From Terriglobales bacterium (lineage in GTDB: Bacteria > Acidobacteriota > Terriglobia > Bryobacterales > Bryobacteraceae), in assembly GCA_027485675.1 (NCBI GenBank), contig JAIXQP010000050.1, positions 186,001 to 250,000 of the forward strand: DNA of 64,000 nt. Direction: 5' to 3'. Positions 9,732 through 17,733 of this stretch are shown piece after piece. A program made the translations under genes and the position numbers. The notes under the pieces are model-generated. The model saw only the letters and a program-made list of their open reading frames with translations. It made no database searches and was not told where the DNA came from. The number at the start of each line of letters is the position of its first letter. The first letter of the stretch is position 1.

Positions 9732-10451
9732 ATGCGAAAAGAACTCGAAACGCGCTGCACCGAACTCACCGAACGAGCCACCAAAACCTTCGGCGACCGC
9801 CTCGTCTCCCTCATCCTCTACGGCTCCGGCGCCCGCGCCGACCACGATCAGTTCTCCGATCTCAACATCCTCTGCGTCCTCCGCCAGCTCTCCCCCCGCG
9901 AACTCGAACTCGCCGAACCCCTCTTCCGCTGGTGGCGCTCCCTCGATAATCCCGCCCCCCTCCTCCTCACCCTCGACGAGGTAAACTCCTCCACCGACTG
10001 CTTCCCCATCGAGTTCCACGACATCCAAGAAGTACACCGCATCCTCGCCGGAACCGACATCGTCGCCAACCTAGCCATCGATGATGTCTTCTATCGCGGC
10101 CGCGTCGAGTTCGAAGTCCGCAGCAAACAGCTCCGCCTCCGCCAAAAAGCCGCCGGCGTCCTCCCGGACCCCGAACTGCTCACGAAGCTCATGTCCGAAA
10201 GCGTCTCCACGTTCCTCACTCTCGGCCGCCATGTCCTCCGCCTCGCCGGCCAACCCGCCCCCCACGGCAAACGGGATATCGCCGCCGCCCTCGAGAAAGC
10301 TTTCGAAATCAACCCCACGGCGTTCTATACTTTGTTGGACCTCCGCGAAGGCAAAATCAAAGCCAGGAACGTCGACGCCAACGCCACTTTCAGCCTCTAT
10401 CTGCAACAAATTGAATCCCTGGTCGCCTCCGTCGACCGCCTGGAGAAATAA
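9732..10451 (+). CDS. Nucleotidyltransferase-fold protein
   Basis: A 239-residue protein. Its N-terminal region has the polymerase-beta-like pattern ILYGSGARADHDQFSD followed by LNILCVL. In active enzymes this reads GS...SDxDL, so here the second aspartate is replaced by asparagine and activity is uncertain. The C-terminal part (residues about 120-239) is helical, with LDLREGKIKARNVD near the end. It is sandwiched between the TPM and lemA genes with gaps of 6 and 3 bp, so it is probably co-transcribed with them. Function in this context is unknown. Confidence 0.7.
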   Translation: MRKELETRCTELTERATKTFGDRLVSLILYGSGARADHDQFSDLNILCVLRQLSPRELELAEPLFRWWRSLDNPAPLLLTLDEVNSSTDCFPIEFHDIQEVHRILAGTDIVANLAIDDVFYRGRVEFEVRSKQLRLRQKAAGVLPDPELLTKLMSESVSTFLTLGRHVLRLAGQPAPHGKRDIAAALEKAFEINPTAFYTLLDLREGKIKARNVDANATFSLYLQQIESLVASVDRLEK

Positions 10452-10454
10452 ACC

Positions 10455-11030
10455 ATGAAAATCGCTTTGATCATCGTCGGTATCCTCGTCGCCATCGGCC
10501 TCTTCTTCGGCATGTCCGTCATCGGCACCCGCAACGAGCTCGTCACCCAGAAAAACGCGGTCGAAGGCGCCTTCGCCCAGGTCGACGTCGCCCTCCAGCG
10601 CCGCGCCGACCTCATTCCCAACCTCGTCGAAACCGTCAAAGGCTTCGCCTCCCAGGAAAAGGACGTCATCGCCTCCGTCTCCAATGCCCGCGCCGCCCTC
10701 GGTGGCGCCCGCACCCCCGCCGAAAAGATCTCCGCCAACGGCCAGCTCGATGGCGCCCTCTCCCGCCTCCTCGTCGTCGTCGAAAACTACCCCCAGCTCA
10801 AGTCCGACGCCAATTTCATGCGCCTCCAGGACGAACTCGCCGGCACCGAGAACCGCATCGCCGTCGAACGGCGGAAGTATAATGAAACGGTCCAGAAGTA
10901 CAACACGACCATCGAACTCTTCCCTAACAACATCGCTGCGTCCCTGTTCGGCTTCCAGCGTAACGACGCCTATTTCAAAACCGAACCCGGCGCGCGCACC
11001 GCCCCCAAAGTGAACTTCGGAAACAAGTAA
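10455..11030 (+). CDS. lemA: LemA family protein
   Basis: A 191-residue membrane-anchored LemA protein. An N-terminal transmembrane helix (residues about 4-22) precedes the canonical NELVTQKNAVEGAFAQVDV and RRADLIPNLVETVKGFA blocks, and the C-terminus has FPNNIAASLFGF followed by PKVNFG. The length is typical. LemA proteins often occur with TPM proteins, and the tight plus-strand spacing here suggests one transcript. The biochemical role of the family is not established. Confidence 0.95.
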   Translation: MKIALIIVGILVAIGLFFGMSVIGTRNELVTQKNAVEGAFAQVDVALQRRADLIPNLVETVKGFASQEKDVIASVSNARAALGGARTPAEKISANGQLDGALSRLLVVVENYPQLKSDANFMRLQDELAGTENRIAVERRKYNETVQKYNTTIELFPNNIAASLFGFQRNDAYFKTEPGARTAPKVNFGNK

Positions 11031-11039
11031 ATCAAGTCC

Positions 11040-12482
11040 ATGCCAGAAACATACCGCAACTACATCAACGGCGAGTGGGTCGACGGACCAACGTTCGAAA
11101 ACCGCAACCCCGCCAACACCGACGAAGTCGTCGGTCTCTTCGTCAAGGGCACCGCCGCCGATGTCGACCGCGCCGCCGACGCCGCCCAGGCCGCCTTTGC
11201 CAAGTGGAGCGCCATGCCCGGCCCCGCCCGCGGCGCCCTGCTCTTCAAAGTCGCCGATATCCTCGAGAAGAAGTTCGATCAGCTCGGCGAAGAGATGTGC
11301 CGTGAAGAGGGCAAAACCCTGCCGGAAGCCAAGGGCGAAGTCCGCCGCGCTATCAATATCTTCCGCTACTTCGGCAGCGAAGGCTCCCGCCTCCCCGGCC
11401 ACCTCGTCCCCTCCGAACGCGACCGCGTCCACATGTTTGCCATCCGCAAACCCATTGGCGTCGTCGGCCTCATCACCCCCTGGAACTTCCCCATCGCCAT
11501 CCCGGCCTGGAAGCTCGCCCCCGCCCTCGTCTGCGGCAACACGGTCATCATCAAACCCGCCAGCGTCGCCCCCCTCAGCGCCTGGCGCATCGTCGAAGCC
11601 TGTCATGAAGCCGGCATTCCCCCGGGCGTTGTGAACTTCATCGCCGGCAGCGGCGGCACCATCGGCGGCGCCCTCGTCAACGCCAAGCCCGTCAAGGCCA
11701 TCTCCTTCACCGGCTCGGTCGAAATCGGCAACTGGGTCCACACCGAAGGCTCAAAGCGCCACCTCCGCCTCCAACTCGAAATGGGCGGCAAGAATCCCAC
11801 CATCGTCCTCGCCGACTGCGACTTCAACTCCGCCGTCGAAAACGTCGTCAACGCGGCCTTCTTCTCCACCGGCCAGAAGTGCACGGCCACCAGCCGCGCC
11901 ATCGTCGAAGCCCCCATCTACGACAAGTTCGTCGCCGCCCTCGTCGAACGCACCAAGAAGCTGAAGGTCGGCAACGGCATGGAAGCCGGCATCGACATCG
12001 GCCCCGCCGTCGACGAAGGCCAGCTCGAAACCGACCTCAAGTACATCGCCATCGGCCGCAAGGAAAACGGTGAACCCCTCTGCGGCGGCAACCGCCTCAC
12101 CGGCGGCGCCTATGACAAGGGTTACTTCGTCGAACCCACCGTCTTCGCCGACGTGAAGGAAGGCGACACCCTCGCCAAGGAAGAGGTCTTCGGCCCCGTC
12201 CTCGCCATCATGAAGGCCAACGACCCGGCCGATGCCTTGCGCATGGCTAACAACACCGAATTCGGCCTGTCGGCGTCGATTCAAACCACCAACATCTCAC
12301 GCGTGTTCGAGTTCGTCTACGGCTGCGAAGCGGGTTTGTTAACGGTCAACCTGCCCAGCGCCGGCGTCGAGTATCAGCTCCCCTTCGGCGGCACCAAGGA
12401 TTCCAGCTTCGGCCCCAAGGAACAGGGACCCGCCGCCATGGACTTCTACTCCGACTACAAGACCATCTACTTGAAGTACTAA
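11040..12482 (+). CDS. Aldehyde dehydrogenase, probably 2-oxoglutarate semialdehyde type
   Basis: A 480-residue NAD(P)+-dependent aldehyde dehydrogenase. The Rossmann-side segment PWNFPIAIPAWKLAPAL, the glycine motif FTGSVEIG, general base Glu247 (LQLEMGGK) and nucleophile Cys281 (FFSTGQKCTATSR) are all intact. It is followed 17 bp later by an FAH-family enzyme of the type that dehydrates 2-keto-3-deoxy sugar acids. From that pairing I infer 2-oxoglutarate semialdehyde as substrate in an oxidative pentose/hexarate pathway. Part of residues 323-367 is duplicated as a remnant at 20567-20701. Confidence 0.88.
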   Translation: MPETYRNYINGEWVDGPTFENRNPANTDEVVGLFVKGTAADVDRAADAAQAAFAKWSAMPGPARGALLFKVADILEKKFDQLGEEMCREEGKTLPEAKGEVRRAINIFRYFGSEGSRLPGHLVPSERDRVHMFAIRKPIGVVGLITPWNFPIAIPAWKLAPALVCGNTVIIKPASVAPLSAWRIVEACHEAGIPPGVVNFIAGSGGTIGGALVNAKPVKAISFTGSVEIGNWVHTEGSKRHLRLQLEMGGKNPTIVLADCDFNSAVENVVNAAFFSTGQKCTATSRAIVEAPIYDKFVAALVERTKKLKVGNGMEAGIDIGPAVDEGQLETDLKYIAIGRKENGEPLCGGNRLTGGAYDKGYFVEPTVFADVKEGDTLAKEEVFGPVLAIMKANDPADALRMANNTEFGLSASIQTTNISRVFEFVYGCEAGLLTVNLPSAGVEYQLPFGGTKDSSFGPKEQGPAAMDFYSDYKTIYLKY

Positions 12483-12499
12483 GTCAGTTACTCTCTCCC

Positions 12500-13345
12500 A
12501 TGAAACTCGGACAAATCAAATGGAATAACGAAGTGACCGCGGCGGTCTTTGATGGCGACAAGGCCCGTCCCATCCCCGGTCACACCCTATACGACCTCAT
12601 CCGCCGTTCCGAGGTCGAGAAGACGCCGCTCACGGAGCTCGCCGCCACCATGGCGGCGACGCACAAGGAAACGGCCACGCCCATCATCCCGCTCTCGCCC
12701 AAGGAAGTGTGGGCGTGTGGCTGCACGTATGAGATGAGCGCCAGTTTCCGCGACGCGGAGCACAACACGCGCGAGGGTTTTTACCGCTACGTGTTCGACC
12801 CCGCCAACCGCCCCGAGGTCTTCTTCAAGGGCACGAGCCGCGTCTGTGTCGGCCCGAACGCCGGCATCGGCCTCCGCGCCGATTCGAAGTTCACGGCCCC
12901 GGAGCCGGAACTGGCCGTCGTCCTCGGTTCGAACGGCCGCATCGTCGGTTATACGATCTCGAACGATGTCTCGGCTTGGGACATTGAGAAGGAGAACCCG
13001 CTGTATCTGCCGCAGTCGAAGCAATACGCGGCCTGCTGCTCGCTGGGCCCCGTGATGGTGACGGCGGACGAACTGACGGACCCGTACAAGATCGACATGA
13101 CCTGCACGATCAAGCGGGGCGAGACGCAGACGTTTTATGGAGAGACCTCGACGGGCAAGCTCGGCCGCAAGATCGAGACGTTGATTGAGTATCTCCTCCG
13201 TTCGAACCCGGTCCCCTGCGGCAGCGTGCTGCTGACGGGAACTGGAATCATCGTGACCCAGGAGTCTGCTCTTGCCGCCGGCGACGTGGTAACCATCACC
13301 GCCTCCGGCATCGGCGAACTGTCGAACCCCTGCGTCATCGTTTAG
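12500..13345 (+). CDS. Fumarylacetoacetate hydrolase-family enzyme (AraD1-like dehydratase)
   Basis: A 281-residue member of the FAH fold. Metal-binding acids are visible in FTAPEPELAVVLGS, and the conserved IVGYTISNDVSAWDIE and GSVLLTGTGII segments match AraD1-type proteins, some of which dehydrate 2-keto-3-deoxy-arabinonate or related acids. Its position right after an aldehyde dehydrogenase fits conversion of a 2-keto-3-deoxy acid to 2-oxoglutarate. Precise substrate is inference. A strong terminator follows. A decayed copy of its centre lies at 14925-15112. Confidence 0.82.
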   Translation: MKLGQIKWNNEVTAAVFDGDKARPIPGHTLYDLIRRSEVEKTPLTELAATMAATHKETATPIIPLSPKEVWACGCTYEMSASFRDAEHNTREGFYRYVFDPANRPEVFFKGTSRVCVGPNAGIGLRADSKFTAPEPELAVVLGSNGRIVGYTISNDVSAWDIEKENPLYLPQSKQYAACCSLGPVMVTADELTDPYKIDMTCTIKRGETQTFYGETSTGKLGRKIETLIEYLLRSNPVPCGSVLLTGTGIIVTQESALAAGDVVTITASGIGELSNPCVIV

Positions 13346-13368
13346 CGAACACCACAGCCGAAAACAAC

Positions 13369-13402
13369 AAAGGCCGTCCCACCAGCCAGTGGGGCGGCCT
13401 TT
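13369..13402. terminator. Bidirectional hairpin terminator
   Basis: A 14-bp stem (AAAGGCCGTCCCAC with GTGGGGCGGCCTTT, one G-T pair) with a 6-base loop lies between two convergent genes. T-rich sequence follows on both strands: TTTCTGTCATTT on the plus, TTTGTTGTTTT on the minus. It should stop transcription of the FAH gene and of the opposing secreted-protein gene. Confidence 0.88.
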
Positions 13403-13405
13403 CTG

Positions 13406-13954
13406 TCATTTGATAGTGAACAGTATCTCGTTCGATGTAACGTCGAGAACGGTAGCAGGATTCATCGGGTTACGCAGCGTACGCGAAAAGACAACACGAT
13501 AGTGGCCTTTGGCACTCAGGAAATAGTGTCTGGCAAGGTCGATCGAAACAGGACGGTGCGTCCCGCCAGGAGGAATCTTCACGTCGGCCATCTTGCCAAA
13601 GAGTGAACTTATCCGGCCAGCCATTATCCCCTCATTCGTAATCTCAACTTTCCGGTTTCTTCGCAAACCAGCCGGGTCAATCACCCAAACGGCAATGGTG
13701 TAGAACAGCCGGTCGCTGAAATAGTCCCGATAGATAATCTCGAAACCCGAAGTGTTAATCAACTTCGCGGAAACGGGAATCGGCTCTCCCAGTTCAAACG
13801 CAAGCTTTCCTCCCTCCACGGTCAAGGAGATAGCAAATGGGCCGCCCGTGCTAGCCGCAGTTGTCGTCTCCTGCGGATAGGCACTTCGCGCCACTAGAAA
13901 ACCAAGGCACATCAAAGGAGCCAGTCCTCTCAGAATTGATCGTAAAGGTGTCAT
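13406..13954 (-). CDS. Hypothetical secreted protein
   Basis: A 182-residue protein if begun at the ATG at 13954, which gives a good signal peptide (TPLRSILRGLAPLMCLGFLVA, ending near AYPQ). The frame is open further upstream, but the upstream residues are polar and would bury the signal. The mature part is beta-rich, with a segment ISLTVEGGKLAFELGEPI and a C-terminus about filial response to stress not recognisable; it resembles an immunoglobulin-like extracellular domain (GEPIPVSAKLINTSG). No known family was recognised. It ends next to the shared terminator and is the first gene of the accessory region. Confidence 0.6.
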   Translation of the reverse strand: MTPLRSILRGLAPLMCLGFLVARSAYPQETTTAASTGGPFAISLTVEGGKLAFELGEPIPVSAKLINTSGFEIIYRDYFSDRLFYTIAVWVIDPAGLRRNRKVEITNEGIMAGRISSLFGKMADVKIPPGGTHRPVSIDLARHYFLSAKGHYRVVFSRTLRNPMNPATVLDVTSNEILFTIK

Positions 13955-14153
13955 GGATCTACTTAAGGATGTTTGACTGCGACGTCGGAAGTTGTGCGGA
14001 ATCTCCTGAATGCTAAATCCGTTCGGCATGCCGGAGTAGTCGCCCTTCATTCAGGCACCTCCCTGCCGCAGTGTCGGTTCCGCTCCAATGGACCTCCTGA
14101 ACTCCCTGGCCGCAACACAAAACGATAGCACGCACATGCGCGATAATAGCAGT

Positions 14154-14441
14154 ATGACCCTGCGCATCACCGAAGCCGAACTCGTTCGCGACGTTCGTTC
14201 TGTGTTGGAAAGGATAGAGCGCGGCGACGAAGTCATTATTGAGCGGGAAGATCATTGGCCAGTTGCCGTCATGAAGCAGGCACAGCCCGTGGGACGCGAC
14301 ATCAGCGAATGTATCGCGCTGGCCGAAGCCTACGAAGAAAAGCTCGGCTATGCTCCCATTCCGGACGAGGACTTTGCCAGAGACGTGCAGCAGGGTATTG
14401 AGGCCAGCCGAGATCCAATCCGCAACGTCTGGGACGATTAG
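14154..14441 (+). CDS. Phd/YefM-like antitoxin
   Basis: A 95-residue protein. Its start MTLRITEAELVRDVRSVLERIERGDEVIIERE has the strand-helix layout of Phd/YefM antitoxins, with VAVMKQA closing the DNA-binding part. The C-terminal half is acidic and would bind toxin. I chose the ATG at 14154; an in-frame ATG also exists at 14088 but adds a non-family extension. It lies 3 bp before a PIN-domain gene, the usual antitoxin-then-toxin order, and probably represses its own promoter. Confidence 0.82.
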   Translation: MTLRITEAELVRDVRSVLERIERGDEVIIEREDHWPVAVMKQAQPVGRDISECIALAEAYEEKLGYAPIPDEDFARDVQQGIEASRDPIRNVWDD

Positions 14442-14444
14442 CAA

Positions 14445-14858
14445 ATGGGCCTGGTTCTGGACTCCTGCGTTATCGTCCTCGCCGAACGTCAGGAGCTGCC
14501 GGTGAGTTTGCTGCTCCGCCAGCTTCAGCAGCAACACGGCATTACGGATCTGGTTCTCTCAGCGATTAGCGTGGTCGAACTGGAGCACGGCATCTATCGC
14601 GCCCAGTCGCCGCAACAAGCCGCCAAGCGCCGCCGCTACTTGGAGACTGTCTTCGCCGCGATACCGGCAGTACCCTTCACCCGTGATATGGGCCAGATCG
14701 TTGCGCGAGTTGATGCTGAGGGTCGCAAGCGGGGAGTAGTCATTCCGTTCGCCGACCTTCTCATTGGAGGAACCGCGCTGCATTTCGGCTACGGACTCCT
14801 GACTCGCAACGAGCGCCATTTTCGGATGATCCCGAATTTATTGGTGCATTCGTTTTAG
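14445..14858 (+). CDS. VapC-type PIN-domain ribonuclease toxin
   Basis: A 137-residue PIN nuclease. The acidic pocket is complete: Asp6 (LVLDSCV), Glu45/47 (ISVVELEHG), Asp104 (IPFADLLIG) and the asparagine in LLTRNERHF. VapC toxins cleave tRNA or rRNA, and the adjacent antitoxin gene would neutralise it. Start ATG is 3 bp after the antitoxin stop. The pair looks intact. Confidence 0.88.
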   Translation: MGLVLDSCVIVLAERQELPVSLLLRQLQQQHGITDLVLSAISVVELEHGIYRAQSPQQAAKRRRYLETVFAAIPAVPFTRDMGQIVARVDAEGRKRGVVIPFADLLIGGTALHFGYGLLTRNERHFRMIPNLLVHSF

Positions 14859-14924
14859 CGAACCGTCTGTGGGCTAGTGCCGTCTCGCAGCTCTACGTCC
14901 GTAGGTTCAGCAAAAGTAACCCCT

Positions 14925-15112
14925 CCGACCCCGCCAAACGGCCGAGATCTTTTTCGGGGCACGAGCTGCATCTGTGTCGGCCCCAAGGCCGGCATCGGCC
15001 TCCGCGCCGATTCGAACTTCACGGCCCCGGAGCCGGAGCTTGCCGCCGCGTTAGGCTCGAGGAGCATCGTCGGCTACACGATCACGAACGCTAAGCCGGC
15101 TTGGGACATGGA
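14925..15112 (+). pseudogene. Central fragment of the FAH-family gene
   Basis: This stretch matches the FAH gene at 12500-13345 over roughly residues 98-163. Matching peptide pieces include VGPKAGIGLRADSNFTAPEP, IVGYTIT and AWDME. It has small deletions (SNGR shortened to SR) and several substitutions, lacks both ends of the gene, and runs into unrelated sequence on each side. It abuts the 1.2-kb direct repeat. Confidence 0.85.
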
Positions 15113-15127
15113 GTGGGTGCCCCCCTA

Positions 15128-16335
15128 TGCGGATAGTCGGTATCCACTTTCAGGATAGGCGCTTCAAGGACGTCACCGTCCGGGCCTTGTTGTCCGCGAA
15201 AAGCGACAGGACCATCTGCGGTTGACGATGGTAGGTCACCGGCGATCTCGCTGGCGCATGAGTGGTTGGAAATGCCCAACATCTGACAAGACAGAAAGAG
15301 TCAATGAAAGCTCAGTTGCCCACGACGCATTCGTACGCCGTGCTCCTGACGAGCATCAACGAGCGGATTGAAACGGCCCAAGTGCGAGCGGCCGTTGCCG
15401 TCAACCAGGAGTTGGTTCTCCTCTACTGGGGGATCGGAAAGGAGATTCTCAACCGGCAAGTAGAGGAAGGATGGGGCGCGAAGGTCATCTCCCATCTGGC
15501 TGCCGATCTCGGTCGAAGTTTTCCCGAAATGAAGGGGCTCTCTTCCCGGAACCTCAAATACATGAGGGCTTTCGCCGATGCTTGGCCAGAGGAGGCAATT
15601 GTGCAGCAGGCTGCTGCACAATTGCCCTGGTTCCATAACTGCATCATTCTAGACAAGATAAAGGACAGGTCCGAGCGGCTCTGGTCCATCCAGGCCGCCG
15701 TCGAGCACGGCTGGAGCCGGAACGTTCTGGTCATCCAGATCGAGGCGCGACTGTACCAGCGGCAGGGCAAGGCCATCACCAATTTCACCAAAACCCTACC
15801 CGCCCCGCAGTCTGACCTCGCCCAGCAACTCTTAAAGGATCCCTATAACTTCGATTTCCTCACGCTGTCCAAGGACGCCAGTGAGCGCGAACTCGAAACC
15901 GGCCTCGTCGCACACATCCAGAAATTCCTCCTCGAACTCGGAACCGGCTTCGCCTTCGTCGGCCGTCAGGTTCCCCTCGAAGTCGCCGGCGAAGACTACC
16001 GGCTCGACCTTCTCTTCTACCATCTGAAGCTCCGCTGCTTCGTGGTCATCGACCTGAAGGCTGGACCCTTCAAGCCGGAATACGCCGGCAAGATGAACTT
16101 CTACCTCGCCGCCGTCGACGACACGCTCAAGCATCCCAGTGACAACCCGGCCATCGGGCTCATCCTCTGCAAAAGCAAAAAAGAACTGGTCGTGGAATAC
16201 GCCCTTCGCCACACTGCCACGCCGATGGGCATCGCGAAGTTCCGCCACCTGGAGAAGCTCCCTGCCCAATTCCAGGGAAGCCTGCCGAGCATCGAAGAGC
16301 TCGAGGCCGAACTCGGAACTGCCAACGCATCCGAG
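15128..16335 (+). repeat. Direct repeat copy 1, about 1.2 kb, carrying a DUF1016 gene
   Basis: This block aligns with 23360-24568 over its whole length at the same orientation with a constant offset near 8232 bp. It includes about 175 bp of upstream sequence (shared TGCGGATAGTCG, GACGTCACCGTCCGGGCC and GAAGCGACAGGACCATCTG pieces with small changes) and most of the nuclease gene. By eye about nine in ten bases agree, with most differences in the upstream part and the first third of the gene. Confidence 0.9.
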
Positions 16336-16341
16336 ATCTGA
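15304..16341 (+). CDS. DUF1016 / YhcG-family PD-(D/E)xK nuclease, copy 1
   Basis: A 345-residue protein. Residues about 10-160 are the helical DUF1016 N-terminal domain (VLLYWGIGKEI, LSSRNLKYMRAFADAW, GWSRNVLVIQIEA). Residues about 175-330 form a PD-(D/E)xK nuclease domain with Asp in YRLDLLFYH and the IDLK signature in CFVVIDLKAG. Such proteins occur with restriction-modification and mobile DNA; YhcG of E. coli is a probable Holliday-junction or DNA-processing nuclease, though roles vary. I chose the ATG at 15304 because copy 2 starts at the equivalent site with a clear AGGAG. The gene contains a perfect 33-bp palindrome. Confidence 0.88.
   Translation: MKAQLPTTHSYAVLLTSINERIETAQVRAAVAVNQELVLLYWGIGKEILNRQVEEGWGAKVISHLAADLGRSFPEMKGLSSRNLKYMRAFADAWPEEAIVQQAAAQLPWFHNCIILDKIKDRSERLWSIQAAVEHGWSRNVLVIQIEARLYQRQGKAITNFTKTLPAPQSDLAQQLLKDPYNFDFLTLSKDASERELETGLVAHIQKFLLELGTGFAFVGRQVPLEVAGEDYRLDLLFYHLKLRCFVVIDLKAGPFKPEYAGKMNFYLAAVDDTLKHPSDNPAIGLILCKSKKELVVEYALRHTATPMGIAKFRHLEKLPAQFQGSLPSIEELEAELGTANASEI
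15594..15626. repeat. 33-bp perfect palindrome inside DUF1016 copy 1
   Basis: Left arm GGCAATTGTGCAGCAG (15594-15609), a single central G, and a right arm that is its exact reverse complement (15611-15626). It lies in the coding frame, encoding IVQQAAAQL. Related palindromes sit at the matching place in the other three copies. Confidence 0.95.
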
Positions 16342-16530
16342 CCAGACCCGTCGGAGACCCTCCCCCTTGTTGCCGGATAGCAATGCAGTCACTGCAAGAC
16401 AAGGCGATCAGCCATTGAGCCTGCCCGTTGGGAGTCACTCGGGCTCGTCCGCCGTGGTGAGCCCGAAATCGGCGAGGACTACGTCCATCGATACCGTCAG
16501 GAAAGGCCTTTCTCCTTGAAACCTGAAGCT
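16342..16530. other. Spacer with degraded sequence, no gene
   Basis: No coding frame with family similarity. The piece around 16436-16515 resembles 24668-24760, downstream of DUF1016 copy 2 (shared GGGCTCG and TCGGCGAGGA blocks), so the duplicated unit may once have reached further than the clear 1.2-kb repeat. Confidence 0.45.
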
Positions 16531-16749
16531 GAATTTTTGCAACAGGCTGTTGCACAATTGCCATGGGGCCACAATGTTCCCCTCCTGGATCACGTCAAGG
16601 ACCGCAAGGAGCGTCCCTGGTACGCCAGGGCAGCTATCGAACAGAGTTGGAGCCGGAATGCTTTGGTGATCCCAATGGATGCGAGACTCCGCCAGCGGCA
16701 AAGCAAGGCGATCACCAACTTCGCCAAAACACTTCCCGCCCCGCACTCC
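16531..16749 (+). pseudogene. Central fragment of a DUF1016 gene
   Basis: The encoded peptide matches roughly residues 98-175 of the full nuclease: LQQAVAQLPWGHN, then WYARAAIEQSWSRNAL, then KAITNFAKTLPAP. The N-terminal domain start and the whole nuclease domain are missing. It has its own version of the internal palindrome (left arm near 16531-16545, right arm 16547-16562), now imperfect. An ATG at 16516 keeps it open as a short frame, but a functional product is unlikely. Confidence 0.85.
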
Positions 16750-16788
16750 GGCTGTGTCTATCCTACCCGGATTCGGGATGGGTGCAGC

Positions 16789-17187
16789 TCAAATGTCTGA
16801 GCCTCGCGCCTCCGCGCCGGTCCCGTTGCCGACGAGACCAGAGCAGCGAGCTATCGCCGGCGACGGTGAATGAGGAAATCGATCTTGATCATAGGGAGCC
16901 AAATACACCCTGTTGTCATGGTGGACCGAACCAATTCGAACTCGATCGAGCCAGCCAGTTCTTCCCAGCACGTTCTTGTCCATCATTGAATCCGCGAAGA
17001 AGTAGACGACGGGGGTCGTAGCGATGCCGAGCACACTCAGTTCTACTTCTTGGCCGAACGTATCGAATCCGCTGTTAGCGGTCCGGAACCGCCTGCGGAC
17101 TCCGTCTTCAAGGTTCAGGCCAAGCGCTTCCGCGATCTCCCCACTGAACAAACAAAATGAAGCCCCCGTATCGACACTCGCTGCCAA
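16789..17187 (-). CDS. Retropepsin-like aspartic protease domain protein
   Basis: A short protein (132 residues from a TTG at 17187). It opens with the aspartic protease signature VDTGASFCLF and ends with VLGRTGWLDRVRIG, which matches the second half of single-domain clan AA (retropepsin-like) proteins; such proteins act as dimers. The usual 15-25 residues before the DTGA motif are nearly absent: the frame is open upstream (ALGTSHGHLAASVDTGA) to a TAG but offers no ATG. The last 25 residues look like read-through. It may be 5'-truncated and inactive, but the domain call is firm. Confidence 0.6.
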   Translation of the reverse strand: MAASVDTGASFCLFSGEIAEALGLNLEDGVRRRFRTANSGFDTFGQEVELSVLGIATTPVVYFFADSMMDKNVLGRTGWLDRVRIGSVHHDNRVYLAPYDQDRFPHSPSPAIARCSGLVGNGTGAEARGSDI

Positions 17188-17216
17188 GTGCCCGTGACTC
17201 GTCCCCAGCGCTTGTG

Positions 17217-17480
17217 TTTGGGTCGTTTGGGAATCATCAGGTGGTGGTGGAACGGGTGGCGGAGTTGGCCGTCCCTAAGCGCGCCAGCCTTCCGTAGGGG
17301 CATCTGCCTGCCCACGTGGTCGTCTACAACGCCATTGCTATGGCGCTCTAAATGCGATCCTCTACGCGCGAGGTCCTTCGGTGCTTGCTTGAGGGCCTGC
17401 AATGGTTGCTCGACCCTTCGGCTCACATCAAAGTGGCCGGCCAGTCGGGACGTTGCGAAGAGGGTCCTGGGACTCTCGAG
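17217..17480 (+). pseudogene. IS4-family transposase N-terminal remnant
   Basis: One reading frame gives VVERVAELAVPKRASLP, a TAG, then GHLPAHVVVYNAIAMAL, a TAA, then REVLRCLLEGLQWLLDP and IKVAGQSG. This is the N-terminal pattern of IS4-type transposases (LPA..VVVY..LALAL...EVLR.L..GL). After GQSG the frame is lost. The DDE catalytic domain is absent, so the element is dead. No terminal inverted repeats were identified. Confidence 0.65.
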
Positions 17481-17733
17481 CGGAGTTCTTTTGGGTCTCG
17501 TGCCTTTTCTGGGGGGGAACCGGCGGAACGGTTTGACAGTGGCGGGTTCCACTGTGCCGGGGATTACCGTTCAGCGGGGCGGCACGGCGGGGGACGGGTG
17601 AACGAAGGGGGGGACTTGGCCGGCGGAGCGGTGGAAAAAAAGAGTGGAGGAGTGAGGGTGCGACGGGCTCGCTGTCGCATTCAGAGCAGGCGGATTAGGA
17701 AACGAACGCGGTCGCCGGTGAAGGAGAAGAGCC
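17481..17733. other. No gene seen
   Basis: GC-rich sequence with G-runs (for example near 17606-17614 and 17515) between the IS4 remnant and the PI-PLC-like gene. No frame with recognisable protein similarity or clear ribosome-binding site, apart from a GAAGGAGAAGAG purine stretch at about 17718-17730 that probably serves the next gene. Confidence 0.5.

Noticed and set aside
10071-11741. A 556-codon open frame on the minus strand
   Set aside because: Antisense to the nucleotidyltransferase, lemA and aldehyde dehydrogenase genes; composition is the same antisense-type GDDG/GEEG repetition.
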